Translations under genes and position numbers: made by a program
From: Stemphylium vesicarium
Taxonomy: Eukaryota; Ascomycota; Dothideomycetes; Pleosporales; Pleosporaceae
Length of the DNA stretch: 64,000 nucleotides
Assembly: GCA_004380135.1 (NCBI GenBank)
Contig: QXCR01000044.1
Coordinates: 124,001 to 188,000, forward strand
Direction of reading: 5' to 3'
The notes under the pieces: generated by a model
Seen by the model: only the letters and a program-made list of their open reading frames with translations
Told to the model about the DNA's origin: nothing
The model's database searches: none
In this document: piece by piece, positions 47,501 through 58,364 of the stretch
Position numbering within the stretch: the stretch's first letter is position 1
How the letters are laid out: the number at the start of each line of letters is the position of its first letter

Positions 47501-49942
47501 GACCATGGCCATCTGTACATCTTCACCCTCTTGTTTGCGGCATGAACCGAGATCCAAGAGGCAGAGGGCATGACTCAACGCTGCAGGAGCGTTTCTTCCT
47601 TCTTCGCCTGGGCATGTCTTCCGAATCGCACCATTTTCCTCGTGCTTTCCGGCCGAAGAATAAAAGTGGGAGAAGTTCGTTTTTGTGGGATCACTACCTG
47701 GGTCATGTCCGAGGGCCGTGTGATTGGTCTTCCCCCCCACTACGGAAAATATACACCCAACCGAAGAAACCAACGCACGTAGCCCTGGACTAGACCTACT
47801 ATTTAGCCTTGTCAGGCATTACTGCGATCCAAAAATAATCTTAGATAGCGGAAATATGGTCGTTAAGAGCAGGTCTTATATCGCCTGTAGATTGCTCTCA
47901 TCTCTCTGTACGATTCCCCGAAGCTACGGCATGCGCATAACGGCCTGTCCAGGGCCCCGGGACTGCTGTCTTACCATGGCGGGCCCTGCCGGTGTGTTAA
48001 CTGCAGAGGTTGCTGTTGAGCAGCTGCGAGGAATTAGCGCAGTTGTAGTAACAATTACTGATCAGCTGGGGGAGTGGAATCCTCGGACCCTCTAGATCAT
48101 GCTCTCCTCGTGTTCGTATCGTGTCCAGCTGCACGCAAGTTCGAGTCAGCCGCTTAACCAAGACCCGAATATCACGACAGGCCTGCGGGCGGGATCTACG
48201 AACCGGTGCTCAGGACACGTTTTGCCAAAAGTAGTCTCCTACCAGGGCCCCTCGCCGTCCTGTTCGTTCCTCCTGGGGGTCCTTGCAAGCTCGCCCATGC
48301 TCGTCCGTCCTGGGCCCATTCTCGATTTGCGACTGGGTGCGGGCCGAGCAGGTCCCATGCTGACCTCGGTGCTTTACCATCTGGCGAAGATTGCTGTCTA
48401 TGCCGACCTGGCCCCATGGTGTGTAGTCTGACATGCTCGCACTGCATATGCGGCTCATAGTCGCCTCCAAGGCGCCCTGCAGCACCTCGCAATGTCTGTA
48501 TGGCAGGCAAACCCTGCAGGAATTCGCTCACCATCGAGTCCACTGGTCAGGCCCGCAACGGAGCGAGAAATTTCCGTCCGGTAAGATGCTATATCAACAG
48601 CTAAGCAGCCGTTTGCCGAGATATGGAATGTGACTACGCTTGCATCTACCCGATTGAAGCAACAGCCTAGACTGCGCCTCTCCGAGGGTGCCACGCCGCA
48701 GCCGTTGGGAGGTGCGCCCATGCCTGGTTCAGGCCGATGATTTTCATTGAAATCCGTAGAGAACTTTGCAGCGAAATTGGCCTCTCCAGTCTGGGCATAT
48801 TGGATATCAAAAAGCCGTTGGAGCGTGATGATGCGTGATGATGCGTGATGCACACACGCCGGGCGACACGCGACGCGACTGCGACTGTGAATGCGACGGC
48901 ACGCTGCATCGCCCCAAGCCGTCATGCTCAGCACGCCGCGGCCGTCGTCGCATGGCAAATGGCGCTCGCGTGCGCCCATGGAAAAAACAACTGTGGCGGC
49001 TTCTGGAAGGTCGTCGGGTAAGCCGCAGCTGCGCGCGCGCAGGAGGATTCCAAGGTTATTGAGGGCATGGCGGCGTTGGCGCTAAACAGGGAATGGCGCG
49101 CACCCTTACACTGCGTTGAGCGGAGAGCGGAGAACAGGTGTCTCGGCTCAGAGAAATCTCCTCGAGAGAGGGTATGACGTGCCGACGAAGGCCCCTATCC
49201 CTGCTTCGGACCTTAATGGGGTGAGATTTGAGGCGTTCCCCCAATACGCGGACCTACACGCGGTCGCCTGTCAGTGTCATTACTTACCCGACGTCAATAG
49301 ACGCCGGGAACTCTATCCCAGTTCAGAACGTATGCATCCCTCGAGCTACACACCGACCTACAGCTTGTCAGTCCCAATCCGTATCGGATCGCTGGCGCGC
49401 CGCGAAGCCAGCGTGCGAAGCTCAAACACAAAAGTACGAAAAGGGACCTCGTCGCTCCGTACAATTGTTTCTGAACCTTTTATTCTCGTCGACCACAGCC
49501 ATGTGCGCAAAGAAAGAAAAAGCCACTATTGACCCAATATACGCGCTGGCCGAGGAGAGCATGATGCTCGCCCACTGCCATGTCCCAGGACCCGATTAAG
49601 TTTCGCCAATCCGCACCTGTGTGGCACAGTAAAGCAATGACAGCTCTCCAACATCCAGCGTTACACAGAACCGACGGGGGCGCGGCCATGGAAAGAAGTA
49701 ATAATGGCCTGACCATGCGGGCCGCAACGGCCTTTCTTCGCACAATTAGCGCGTCTGGCCAATTAGTCCACTGGCTGCTTTGTTTTAGTCGCCACAGTCC
49801 CATCTCGTCAAATCGGATTGTTTGCACCTCGGTCCGCCACAATAATTGATGCCACGCAGCAACTCACTAACACGTGCCAAGTCAAAAATTCGCTGTCGAT
49901 TCATGTTGCTAGGCTTAAGGCCAGAGTATTGATTCAATGAAC
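44563..49942. other. 5.4 kb gene-free stretch
   Basis: No gene supported on either strand although several long frames exist (for example 276 codons at 46537-47367 minus); they overlap others, lack domains and have arginine/serine-rich random composition. The right-hand side (up to about 45.5 kb) should hold the promoter and leader of the Zn2Cys6 gene; the far side abuts the dbp10 3' end. A GATGATGCGT unit repeats 2.6 times near 48828-48853. Confidence 0.5.
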
Positions 49943-52716
49943 TCAATGTTTCCGCTTTTTCGACGGGCGAGCATTCTTTGCACGGCGGTTTTCCTGCACC
50001 TTCCGGTTCTTGCGCACTGCTTCCACATCTCGGAGCTCGTTCTTGGCGTTGCCGTCCTTGAAGGCACCGATGCGCTTCTCCTTCGCCTCAGCCACCCTCT
50101 TCTTCTGGACGTGATAATCGTCGCGGTACCGATCAGCTTGCTTCGGCGCCTTCTCCGCTTTGTGTTTGTAGCGTGGGGCGTTATTGAAGGATGCAGCAGA
50201 GCGGTTGGGGGCTTCCATTTCGCCCACTCGCGGCATCTTGACCTTGTTCGCCTTGCGCCAGTCGTCGAAACGACCACTACGGAAACTTGCGGCAATCTTT
50301 TGCCCACTTTCTCCTCGAATCATCTTCGCTCCCTTGGATCCATCGTCGTCGTTGGTGCGGTTGACGTATTTCTTTGACTTCTTGTCCCAACGCATCTTGG
50401 ACTTGGCGGCATCCGCGAAGCCCTGGATTTCATCGTTTACAAGCGACATTTCTGCTGCCCTTGCTGCCGACACAAAGTTAGTATTTCCGGCGTCTCCGCC
50501 GCTCACTCCGTAGGCCTTTTCTTCTGCCAAGTTCTCTTTGGGTGTGTATGACATGAAGAAATCGTCATTCCTCCAATTATCTTGCTTGGACTTCTTTGAA
50601 GATGGTTGTGACACGGAGACCTCGAGCTCATCAGAGTCAGAGTCGTACAAGCCCTCTGCAACCTCGACTTCGTCGTCTGAGGGTGCATCTCCGTCGTGTT
50701 CCTCTTTGGAAGGAGCGTGAACTGTGTCAAAGTCATCTTCGGCTGTCTTGTTAGCCGCCTGCTTAGCCTTTTGGCGCTCTACCTGCTCTCGTCTCTTGCG
50801 CATGATCTCCGCTGTTTCGCTGTGAATTCCACGCTTCCCAATTTCAAACACAGTTTCCGCCGGTCTAAACGACTGGATCCTCGCGAGCATATTCTCCTTT
50901 TCTCTTTGGGCATTATGCGCGTCATCGCTGAAGAGCATGTGAGTTTCGGCAAAGTTGGGAGATGCCGCTAGTTCTTTGGCTCGTCCCACACTTTGGGCGC
51001 TGGCTTGATTGCGCGTGCGTTGATACTGTCGTTCACCCTTCTCAGCTACACTCAATAAAAGTGCCAGGTCCTCGTCTTCACTGAGCTGCCTGTTGACTTG
51101 CTCGACGGAACTTTCCAGCTGCCATGGTGCCAAACTACCCACAACAAAGTCATCTGCATAGTTGGGCTCATCACTCGACCTTCCCACGAGTAGTCGTTTG
51201 CCAAGGAAGAGCTGTAGATCTATGAGGTAAGGCAGATCGACGTGTCTACACAAACTGTAAGCCCAACCTTTCCTTCCAGCACGGGCTGTGCGCCCGACTC
51301 GATGGACGAAGATCTTGGGCTGTGATGGGAAGTCATAGTTGATGACGTGGTTGATGTGAGGCATATCCACACCACGAGCAGCGACGTCTGTGACAACGAG
51401 GATGCGAGTCAAACCAGTTCGAAAGTCTTGAATTTGCTCTTTTCGAGCTGTCTGATCAAGGTTACCGTACACTAGACAAGTCAGTATAGATTAGGACATG
51501 ATGCAATCGTGTGGCTTACCGTATGAAATGGCATATCCTAGGTTTCGCAGGAGGTTGGCCAGATACTCTACCCTATGTTTTGTTGCGGCAAAGATGATGG
51601 TAGACTCGGCGACTGGAACATCTTTGACAAATATGTCATTGCGTTTCCGCTTCTTGCTAGGCTTCTCGCTCTCTTCTCTGGCCTTCTTTGCTGCATCAGT
51701 CTCTCCTACAGGAACCTTGATGACATTGTCAAGAAGATGCAACAGTGCTCCGTCTCGATCACCGGATTTTATGGTGAAGTAGGCACTCTTGAGATCGGGT
51801 GAGATTTTGCTTTCCGCGTCGAGACGGATCAATTTGGGCTCTTGTAGACCTGCGCGTGCGAATTCCACAAGTGACTTTGGTAGCGTAGCACTGAACAGGA
51901 GTGTTTGCCTCGAGGCGGGTAGAGCATGCAGAATTTCGGATAGTTGGGCAGCGAAACCCATTTCGAACAAGCGATCGGCTTCGTCGAAAACGATGTACTT
52001 TACGGAAGACAAATCGAGGCCCATCTCAACCTTCAAATGTAGGAAACGTCCGGGGGTGGCGATGATGATGTCGGGGTTTGTGGTCATGGAGCTGAACTCT
52101 GCGAGACTGTTAGCATGTCTTAAATGCGTGAGTAGTCGTTATACGTACGTTCTTCGAGACTGTCACCACCGACGAGCAGGATTGTTCTCAGATCAGTGCC
52201 GCGTCCCAGCTCCTTGACGACCTTTAGAGTCTGCAGGGCAAGTTCGCGAGACGGCGACATGATGATTCCTCGTGCGCCGACTTTGGCGGAATGCGCCTTG
52301 AGCTTCTGGATCATAGGTATGACGAAAGCGGCCGTCTTTCCAGAACCAGTCCTGGCCATTCCGACGACGTCTTCGCCTTGGAGCATAAGAGGCACTGCCT
52401 TGCGCTGAATCGGAGTCGGAATCTTGAATCCCTTCTGTGTGATGGCTTTCAGAAGCGCCGTATTCAGGCCCATGGCCTGGAAACCTCCACCCTTCTTGAC
52501 AGATTTTCCCACGTTGGAGGCTTTGCGATTTGAGGCCGCCTGCCTTGCTGCGATGAATGCTTCGTCGTCGGATCCATCGTCATGTCCAACATCGAGGTCC
52601 AAACCCAGATCTGCGTTCAAGTCCGTCTCTTGCTGGACATCATCGCCGCCAGCCAAAGCATCGAAGATGTCATATTCGGTTTCGGAGAGCGCCGGAGAGC
52701 TCGCGCGGGGAGCCAT
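49943..52716 (-). CDS. DBP10: DEAD-box RNA helicase Dbp10 (DDX54)
   Basis: Three exons, 52716-52149, 52098-51520 and 51471-49943, introns 50 and 48 nt (GTACGT and GTAAGC donors); 891 aa. Dbp10 is a nucleolar helicase required for 60S ribosomal subunit maturation. The Q-motif region (GGFQAMGLNTALLKAI, KIPTPIQRKAVPLML), ARTGSGKT at 121-128, SPSREL, DEAD at 228-231, SAT and HRVGRTARAG are all present. The joined exons read GGDSLEEQFSSMTTNPDIII and NLGYAISYVYGNLDQTARKE, matching family blocks. The C-terminal half is the Dbp10-specific region (WRNDDFFMSY, DDWRKANKVKMPRVGE) and a very basic end KNARPSKKRKH. The frame is open upstream of the ATG at 52716 but this start gives the normal family N-terminus. 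Divergent from rfa2. Confidence 0.95.
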
Positions 52717-52959
52717 AATCGGTCGCTCGTTGGTGGATATGGGAGGCGACGTCGGTATACTTGGTTGTGCCTGACGTCTGAAAGTCGCGCCTTCCCTCTG
52801 TCTTTTGGAAAATTTCGGGCACGGGCCTTGCGAAATCTTGGCGACAGGGATGCTGACCGCATAGCTACCACGTGCCCCGCGACGAAGCAGGCGCGTCCGA
52901 CGCGTTTTGCCCTCACCAAACTCCTGCACCGCGTCGTCAACCCGCACTACACCAAAGAG
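52717..52959. promoter_or_regulatory. Compact divergent promoter, dbp10 / rfa2, with ACGCGT box
   Basis: 243 bp between the two ATGs. A perfect MluI cell-cycle box (ACGCGT) lies at 52901-52906, 54 bp before the rfa2 ATG, and CACGTG lies at 52870-52875. In yeasts ACGCGT is bound by MBF and drives G1/S expression of replication genes. Near 52806-52816 a GAAATTTTCC sequence (dbp10 strand) resembles the RRPE motif of ribosome-biogenesis genes. The motifs are seen; their function here is inferred. Confidence 0.6.
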
Positions 52960-53888
52960 ATGAGTAAGTCATGGTCCCTTTAGTAATGCATGAATACAGA
53001 TTTTGACTGCTCTAGACTACAACAACTACGAAACCTCGTATACCTCGTACGGCGCCGGCGGCGGTGGTGGCGGAGGCGGCTTCGTACCAGGAGAGGGCGG
53101 CAGCACACAGAGTCCCGGCGGCAGACAAGATCGCGCTCAAGACTCATTACGGCCCGTCACCATCAAGCAGATACTGGACGCCCAAGGTGAAGCCGGCAGT
53201 AATGACGCCTTCAAGATCGACGGTGCAGTAGTCTCTCAGGTAGGTAGCAGCTTCGTCTTCACTCTATCTGCGCTAATCTCCGAGCCAGCTCACATTTGTC
53301 GGTCAAATACGCAACATATCCAACCAGACTACAAACACAACATATCGCCTCGACGACGGCACCGGAAGCGTCGAAGTCAAGCAATGGGTTGATTCTGATG
53401 CGGCAGAGCAGGGCAACCCCACCAAGACTAAGCTCGTCGAGGGCGCATACTGCCGGGCATGGGGCAAGCTGAAGAGTTTCAACGACCGGAGATCAGTCGG
53501 AGCCACCGTCATCCGCCCTGTAGAAGACATGAACGAAGTCTCTTTCCACATGCTCGAAGCAACCGCCGTACATCTCTACTTCACGCGCGGACCCCCTGGT
53601 AAGGCTGGTGGTGCCCAACCCAACGGAGCAGGAGGACAGCAACAAGCGACAGACAGTGGAATGAATGCCGGTTACGACCTTGGCGGCTACACCCCGGTCG
53701 CGAAGAAGGTGTTCCACTTTCTCAGGACCACGGAGCAGTCGAATGAGGGTCTGAACCAATATGAGATTGCCTCTAAGCTCAACATCGACCCAGCCGACGT
53801 AGCAAAGGCTGGTGACGACTTGTTGTCGGGAGGTCTCATCTACACCACTGTTGACGACCAGACCTGGGCCATCCTCGAGGCTGACTAA
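52960..53888 (+). CDS. RFA2: Replication protein A subunit 2 (RPA32)
   Basis: Three exons, 52960-52963, 53016-53239 and 53289-53888, introns 52 and 49 nt; 275 aa. The first coding exon is only ATG plus one base; splicing (GTAAGT, CTCTAG) yields MNYNNYETSYTSYG, a typical fungal RPA2 start. Then come a Gly-rich stretch and a Ser/Gln region likely to be phosphorylated, the OB fold at about residues 70-170 (QLTFVGQIRNISNQTTNTTY, GTGSVEVKQWVD, YCRAWGKLKSFNDRRS) and a C-terminal winged helix at about 205-275 (VFHFLRTTEQSNEGLNQYEI, GGLIYTTVDDQTWAILE). RPA2 is part of the single-stranded-DNA-binding trimer used in replication, repair and recombination. Its 3' end converges on the DUF202 gene. Confidence 0.95.
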
Positions 53889-53921
53889 GGGCCATGTGGG
53901 GTGGCATCTCGATAACTCTTA

Positions 53922-54605
53922 CTACTTCTCTGCGTTTGTAGAGAGGAATAATACACACGTGGCAACAATAGCGCTCGATACCACAGTAAACACAACTTGC
54001 GTCTTCCATCCTGTTTGCACCAGCGCCTGCCTTTGACTATAACGTGAGACCGTGTTGATGTAATTAGACAAGCCCGCCGCCATGCATGCCAAAGCCAAGA
54101 ACCAGAAGAGGATTCCTAACGGTAATGCGAAGCGCAGTTCTACACGTCACATAAGTGTATGGTCTCATACCAAAAAAACCTGTATCCACTTACCAAGTGG
54201 TGATGGTTCAGACTTGAGATGGAAAGACAGTACTATAGCCACTGACACGATAGCCATGTACACACTTAATTTGAGCCACGCAAGAAACGCTGTTGGACCC
54301 ATCAGCAATTCCATTCCATATCGACATGCGTTCCGACAAACAAGAACTCACTCCGTTCGTTGGCAGCATGATCCCTTGCATCCGATGTAACATTATCGAA
54401 TAGCAGGACGCCACCTAGCCAAGGCGATTCTCTGAAAGCTACTCGATCATAATCATTTCTCCTGCCATACTAATCAGTCACTGAAACTTTTGTAGGAGAC
54501 AAACAAAGAGAGGACGTACTGTTTGATCAAGATAGGTTTACTTCCGAAGATGTTCCAGAATGGCCGGTAAGGGTCGCGCAGGATGGAGTCATCTGCGTCA
54601 TCCAT
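53922..54605 (-). CDS. DUF202 (YidH-type) three-helix membrane protein
   Basis: Four small exons, 54605-54520, 54461-54352, 54289-54194 and 54139-53922, introns 58, 62 and 54 nt; 169 aa. Every junction keeps frame and uses good sites (GTACGT, GTGAGT, GTAAGT donors; GGCAG, AACAG, GTAG acceptors). The DUF202 signature ARDHAANERTFLAWLKLSVY is at about residues 57-76 and starts the first helix. Two more membrane helices follow (LPLGILFWFLALACMAAGLS; VVFTVVSSAIVATCVLFLS). DUF202 also occurs in the Vtc1 subunit of the fungal vacuolar polyphosphate polymerase, but this is a different short member of unknown role. No single open frame shows it because the exons are short. Its stop lies 33 bp from the rfa2 stop, so the transcripts must overlap. 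Confidence 0.85.
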
Positions 54606-54896
54606 ACGCTCAAGACTTCTAAAGTCCATAATTACAAGCCAATATCAGGGTACTTCGCGCGCGAGAGAAGTTTATCTGGTTGTGTACCCCGCAAGACAGT
54701 TGGTGATGAAGCGCGCAACTAAAACCACAACGTCGGGGTGCATACGCGGTCGCAAGCACAGACCTCGGCATTTAGCGGAGTAGGTGAGGTCACTAGTCCA
54801 CTACCTCATTCGGCCATGCTTACTCTACCTGTCAGCTTCGCCATCATCCCTCTCCTTAACCAAAAAACAATCACAACCAAACAGCTCAAGTAAAAA
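54606..54896. promoter_or_regulatory. Divergent promoter, DUF202 / CIA30 genes
   Basis: 291 bp between head-to-head ATGs (54605 minus, 54897 plus). Holds both promoters; no specific motif is called. Confidence 0.5.
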
Positions 54897-55863
54897 ATGG
54901 AAAAGCCACACCAACTCACCCTCTTCGGCGGCCACAAGTAAGCACGCCACACACCCACGAATCCCCAAAGGTCCATCTCTAATCGCAAAATACCTACAAA
55001 ACAGAGGCTGGAACGCCTCAGACTGGACCGCAAGCGACGACCGCGTGCGCGGCGGGGCCTCGCAATCCTACCTGGACATCAGCGGCTCCTCCGCGCGTTT
55101 CCACGGCAATCTCGACATCACCGCACTCGGGGGCGCAGGCTTCGCCAGCCAGCGCACCACGGGCGACGACCGGTCGTGGGATCTGTCCGCTTACGATGGA
55201 ATTTACCTTGATCTCGGCGCGCACGACGGCAAAAAGTACACGCTGACGCTCAAAGACGAGATCCTGCCCTTAATGCCGGATGGCCGCGAGCAGTCGAGTG
55301 TTAGCTGGGAGTATGATTTTGAGTCTAAGAGCGAATTGGGGATTTTTGTGCCCTGGCGCGCGATGAAGGCTACGTATCGGGGTAAGGAGAAGAATGATAC
55401 TGAGCCGTTGGATACGGGGGATGTTAAAAGGTTTAGTGTTATGATGAGGAGGTGAGTTTTTTTTTTCCTTTCCGTTTTTGTTACTTTTCTTCCTGCTTTG
55501 CAGACTGCTTTGTTGGAGTTGGGGTGCTAACGAGAAACAGTTTCTTTGGTACGCAGGAGGGCGAGTTTGATCTTACTATCAACTCTATCAAGGCTGTTTG
55601 CCAATCTGGCAGTGTGGAAAACGGTATTGTTGACAGAGGAATTGGGGTAAGACTCTGAAAATCTGCTGTCTCGAGTTGAGTGATTGCTAACCCGTCGTCT
55701 GTCACAGGAGCAGGAACCTTGGTCGTGGAAAAACTCGAATCTTGTAGGCCTTGCGGTCATCTTGGGCTCGACTTGGGTTATTTCTTGGGGCTACTGCTGG
55801 TGGAAGGGTTACGATATGAGGTTGATGAGCTTTGCGAGATGGTGGAACGTTGTAAAGAAGTAG
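54897..55863 (+). CDS. CIA30-domain protein with C-terminal membrane helix
   Basis: Four exons, 54897-54937, 55005-55451, 55541-55646 and 55708-55863, introns 67, 89 and 61 nt; 249 aa. The first exon encodes MEKPHQLTLFGGH and joins, over an intron with CTAAT branch and ACAG acceptor, to KGWNASDWTASDDRVRGGAS, the start of the CIA30 domain. The domain continues through FHGNLDITALGGAGFASQRT, WDLSAYDGIYLDLG, QSSVSWEYDFE and SFFGTQEGEFDLTINSIKAV. CIA30 (NDUFAF1) helps assemble mitochondrial complex I, but the domain also occurs in other proteins. No mitochondrial presequence is visible, and the last exon adds a hydrophobic, Trp-rich segment (VGLAVILGSTWVISWGYCWW) that looks like a tail anchor. So this may be a CIA30 paralogue on another membrane rather than the assembly factor. 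Confidence 0.85.
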
Positions 55864-56570
55864 TAGAAATCACCTTGAGAAGTTGCACGAGCTCGTGTGC
55901 AGAAAGTTCACATACACACCAATACCTGAATTTATCGGAAAATCAAAGGAGCAGTCGTCATTCAGAAGTCTCGTTCTTCACCATAGACCCTCGACTCAAA
56001 TATCTAGTACTGATACACAGCAATGCACGCTCCAAGTCCACCATGGCGCACATATTAGAGGGTGTGCATAGGAGCTGCTGAGAAGATGCCGGTGAAATCC
56101 TGAGATAAAGGTAGAGCTAACATCAGGCCTGTTGATATATAGAACGAGAGCGTTAGTCGTCAATTACCAACTGTCAACCATCAAATCCGCATGTTACAGC
56201 CTCGGATACAGCAATTCACACAGCAATGTTTCAATCAAGACAATGGTGGGGTAGAGATATAGCAGACCCTTCCTTCTTCCCTAGCAGGAAGAAGCGTACG
56301 TTTCGCGATATCGCAATTTGTTGTTGTACAACACCGTACAACATGTATGAGGCGGTTGGCCGAGAAGCATGTCTAGCTTAGGGTTCGTTGCGTCATGGGT
56401 GTGATGTACGTATCGAGCAACAACGACTCGTAACACAAGTAGTACGCCTGACTTTCTAGACAAAACAACAAGCGGTAATATCCAGTTCCCGTACAAAATT
56501 CCATTCGAAGCCCCATCACCCGATGAACAGATCACGCCCTCTATACCAGCCATACTTTGAAGAACATACC
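55864..56570. other. Convergent intergenic, 0.7 kb
   Basis: 3' flanks of the CIA30 and GH47 genes. No gene or repeat supported. Confidence 0.5.
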
Positions 56571-58364
56571 TCACCCCTTCGCCAACCTAAACGGATGCGC
56601 CTCAGTATTCAGCACAAAATCATCCAAACTAACCAATCCCGGATCCGCAAAGCACAAATAAAAATACTTCAACGTCTCCGCCATCCAAAAACTCTCCATG
56701 TAATCTTCCTTGTCAGCCCCTTGTACCGTAACATCCAGAACCGCGGCATTCGCAAACCGCGTCTCGGTCGCCGCAGCCACAGCTTGGAACATGTGCCACG
56801 CGGTGTCGCGCCAAACGGGGTCGCCGGTGATGCGCCACAGGATGAAGACGGATTCGATAGCCTCGGGACGGAGGATGTAGCGGGGATCTTTAGCGGTGGT
56901 GAAGCCTTTGGGGAGATGGGGTTTGTGTTGAGGGCGAGACGCTGCTTCGGTGGCATACCGCGCTTCGTCCCAGGCGCAGGGTACGCGGTGGTTGGGCCCG
57001 GGGCACAGCACCATGTTGAAGCGCTCTGGCATGATGCCCGTGGGGAAAGCACGGTAGGCGTAAGCGCAGCCACGGGCTAGTTTCGCGCCGGTATCGAGGT
57101 ACGTGTCGTTGGTGAATAGGCGGCCACCGAGGGCAAAGAGGCCGCCGATGAAACATGAGAGGTGTTCGCTTTCTGGGTCCAGACTCGGTCCGTCGGCGTG
57201 CACGTCGACGTTGCCTGAGATGAGGATTTCCTCGGAGTCGGGTATCATGGGTGCGAAGAAGAGATTCTGCATCGCTGTGTCCATGAAAGCGCGGGACATG
57301 GCTTCGTACTTTGCGGCGCTGACGTCGGTTGAACCGAGGAGTGCGTGCGCTTTGGGTAGGTACTCGTAGAGCGAATCTGCGTTTCCACCTATGGAGAATT
57401 GATACCCGGAGACTACGTCCTTGTTTCGCATCGACACGTACATGGGCCACATCCCGGGAAGCTTGGTCGCGTTCTGGTCTTGAGCGAAGACGTCCATGAC
57501 GCCCGAGACGGCCGCGTAGTACTTGTCGTCGCCTGTGATCTGGCTCAGCCGGCTGAACTCCAGAGTTATGGTGCCGGGACTCGCGCTGACGACCTGGCTC
57601 TCCACTGTCAAGCCTGTGCCGCGCTTCGCATCTGCGAAATTGATGAAATCGACGGGCATCCCGTTTTCCGTGTTGAAAGCCCCGTACAGCAAGTCGCCCA
57701 CTTCAATCGCTTTCGTCTTCAGCACCTCGTGGCCGCTCAGGTCGAACGCGGCAAGCAGCCCGCCTAGATAGCGTATACACGTCTCGAACGTGTTCACAGT
57801 CGGCGCAGTAGATGTGCCGAAGTCAATCGTCGCAACTGCTTTCACAGCCTCGTAGAACTCGTCGCGCAGTCCCATCATCCACAGCGTATCCAGACTATCC
57901 ACCAGCGTCGCCGCCCAGCCAGAGAACTGATCCACATATCCCCCGCTTATGGGCTTCAGCGCGTCTTTCATCCACGCCTGGCTCCGGTAGCTACTCCAGC
58001 TCTTTTCAAACACCCTCTTCACCTCCAACCGCCGCGCTTCCTGCACAGCGCGTACCTCTCGCGACTCGGGCTGGAACGCATGCTGGATGCGAGGCCGCGT
58101 TGCAAAGGGCGCGGGAAGTTTGGGCGTGCGCGAAGGGGTGTACGTCAGGTTGACCAAACTCCAATCGAAACTACTCGGCGTAGCGTGGATGCGCGGGAGG
58201 GAAGAAGCATCGTTCATGTAGCGCGCTACCGTGGCTGTCGACCCGTGGTCCGCGCCATGGCGCGATGTCTGTAGAAAGCCGGCTTCGTCGCCGGGCAGGA
58301 AGTAGTAGATCCAGACAATTAATATCACGCAGATGGCGACATGGCGAGTGCGCACGCGCGGCAT
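56571..58364 (-). CDS. GH47 class I alpha-1,2-mannosidase, type II membrane protein
   Basis: Single exon, 597 aa. A short basic N-terminus (MPRVRTRH) is followed by one membrane helix (VAICVILIVWIYYFL), giving a type II protein of the ER or Golgi lumen. The GH47 barrel begins near residue 110 (VKRVFEKSWSSYRSQAWMKD, SGWAATLVDSLDTLWMMGL) and includes FETCIRYLGGLLAAFDLSG, GGNADSLYEYLPKAHALLGS, HLSCFIGGLFALGGRLF and RPEAIESVFILWRITGD. It ends with DDFVLNTEAHPF, whose Thr binds the catalytic calcium in this family. The enzyme trims mannose from N-glycans or, in the EDEM-like branches, marks misfolded glycoproteins; which of these applies cannot be told from the sequence alone. The ATG at 58364 gives the membrane anchor directly. 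Confidence 0.93.
   Translation of the reverse strand: MPRVRTRHVAICVILIVWIYYFLPGDEAGFLQTSRHGADHGSTATVARYMNDASSLPRIHATPSSFDWSLVNLTYTPSRTPKLPAPFATRPRIQHAFQPESREVRAVQEARRLEVKRVFEKSWSSYRSQAWMKDALKPISGGYVDQFSGWAATLVDSLDTLWMMGLRDEFYEAVKAVATIDFGTSTAPTVNTFETCIRYLGGLLAAFDLSGHEVLKTKAIEVGDLLYGAFNTENGMPVDFINFADAKRGTGLTVESQVVSASPGTITLEFSRLSQITGDDKYYAAVSGVMDVFAQDQNATKLPGMWPMYVSMRNKDVVSGYQFSIGGNADSLYEYLPKAHALLGSTDVSAAKYEAMSRAFMDTAMQNLFFAPMIPDSEEILISGNVDVHADGPSLDPESEHLSCFIGGLFALGGRLFTNDTYLDTGAKLARGCAYAYRAFPTGIMPERFNMVLCPGPNHRVPCAWDEARYATEAASRPQHKPHLPKGFTTAKDPRYILRPEAIESVFILWRITGDPVWRDTAWHMFQAVAAATETRFANAAVLDVTVQGADKEDYMESFWMAETLKYFYLCFADPGLVSLDDFVLNTEAHPFRLAKG

Noticed and set aside
48100..48180. tRNA-like box (AGTTCGAGTC, and TGGTTAAGCGG on the opposite strand)
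   Set aside because: No cloverleaf with paired acceptor and anticodon stems could be drawn on either strand.
52717..52947. N-terminal extension of Dbp10 in the same open frame
   Set aside because: It would run over the rfa2 promoter, and the ATG at 52716 gives the usual family N-terminus.
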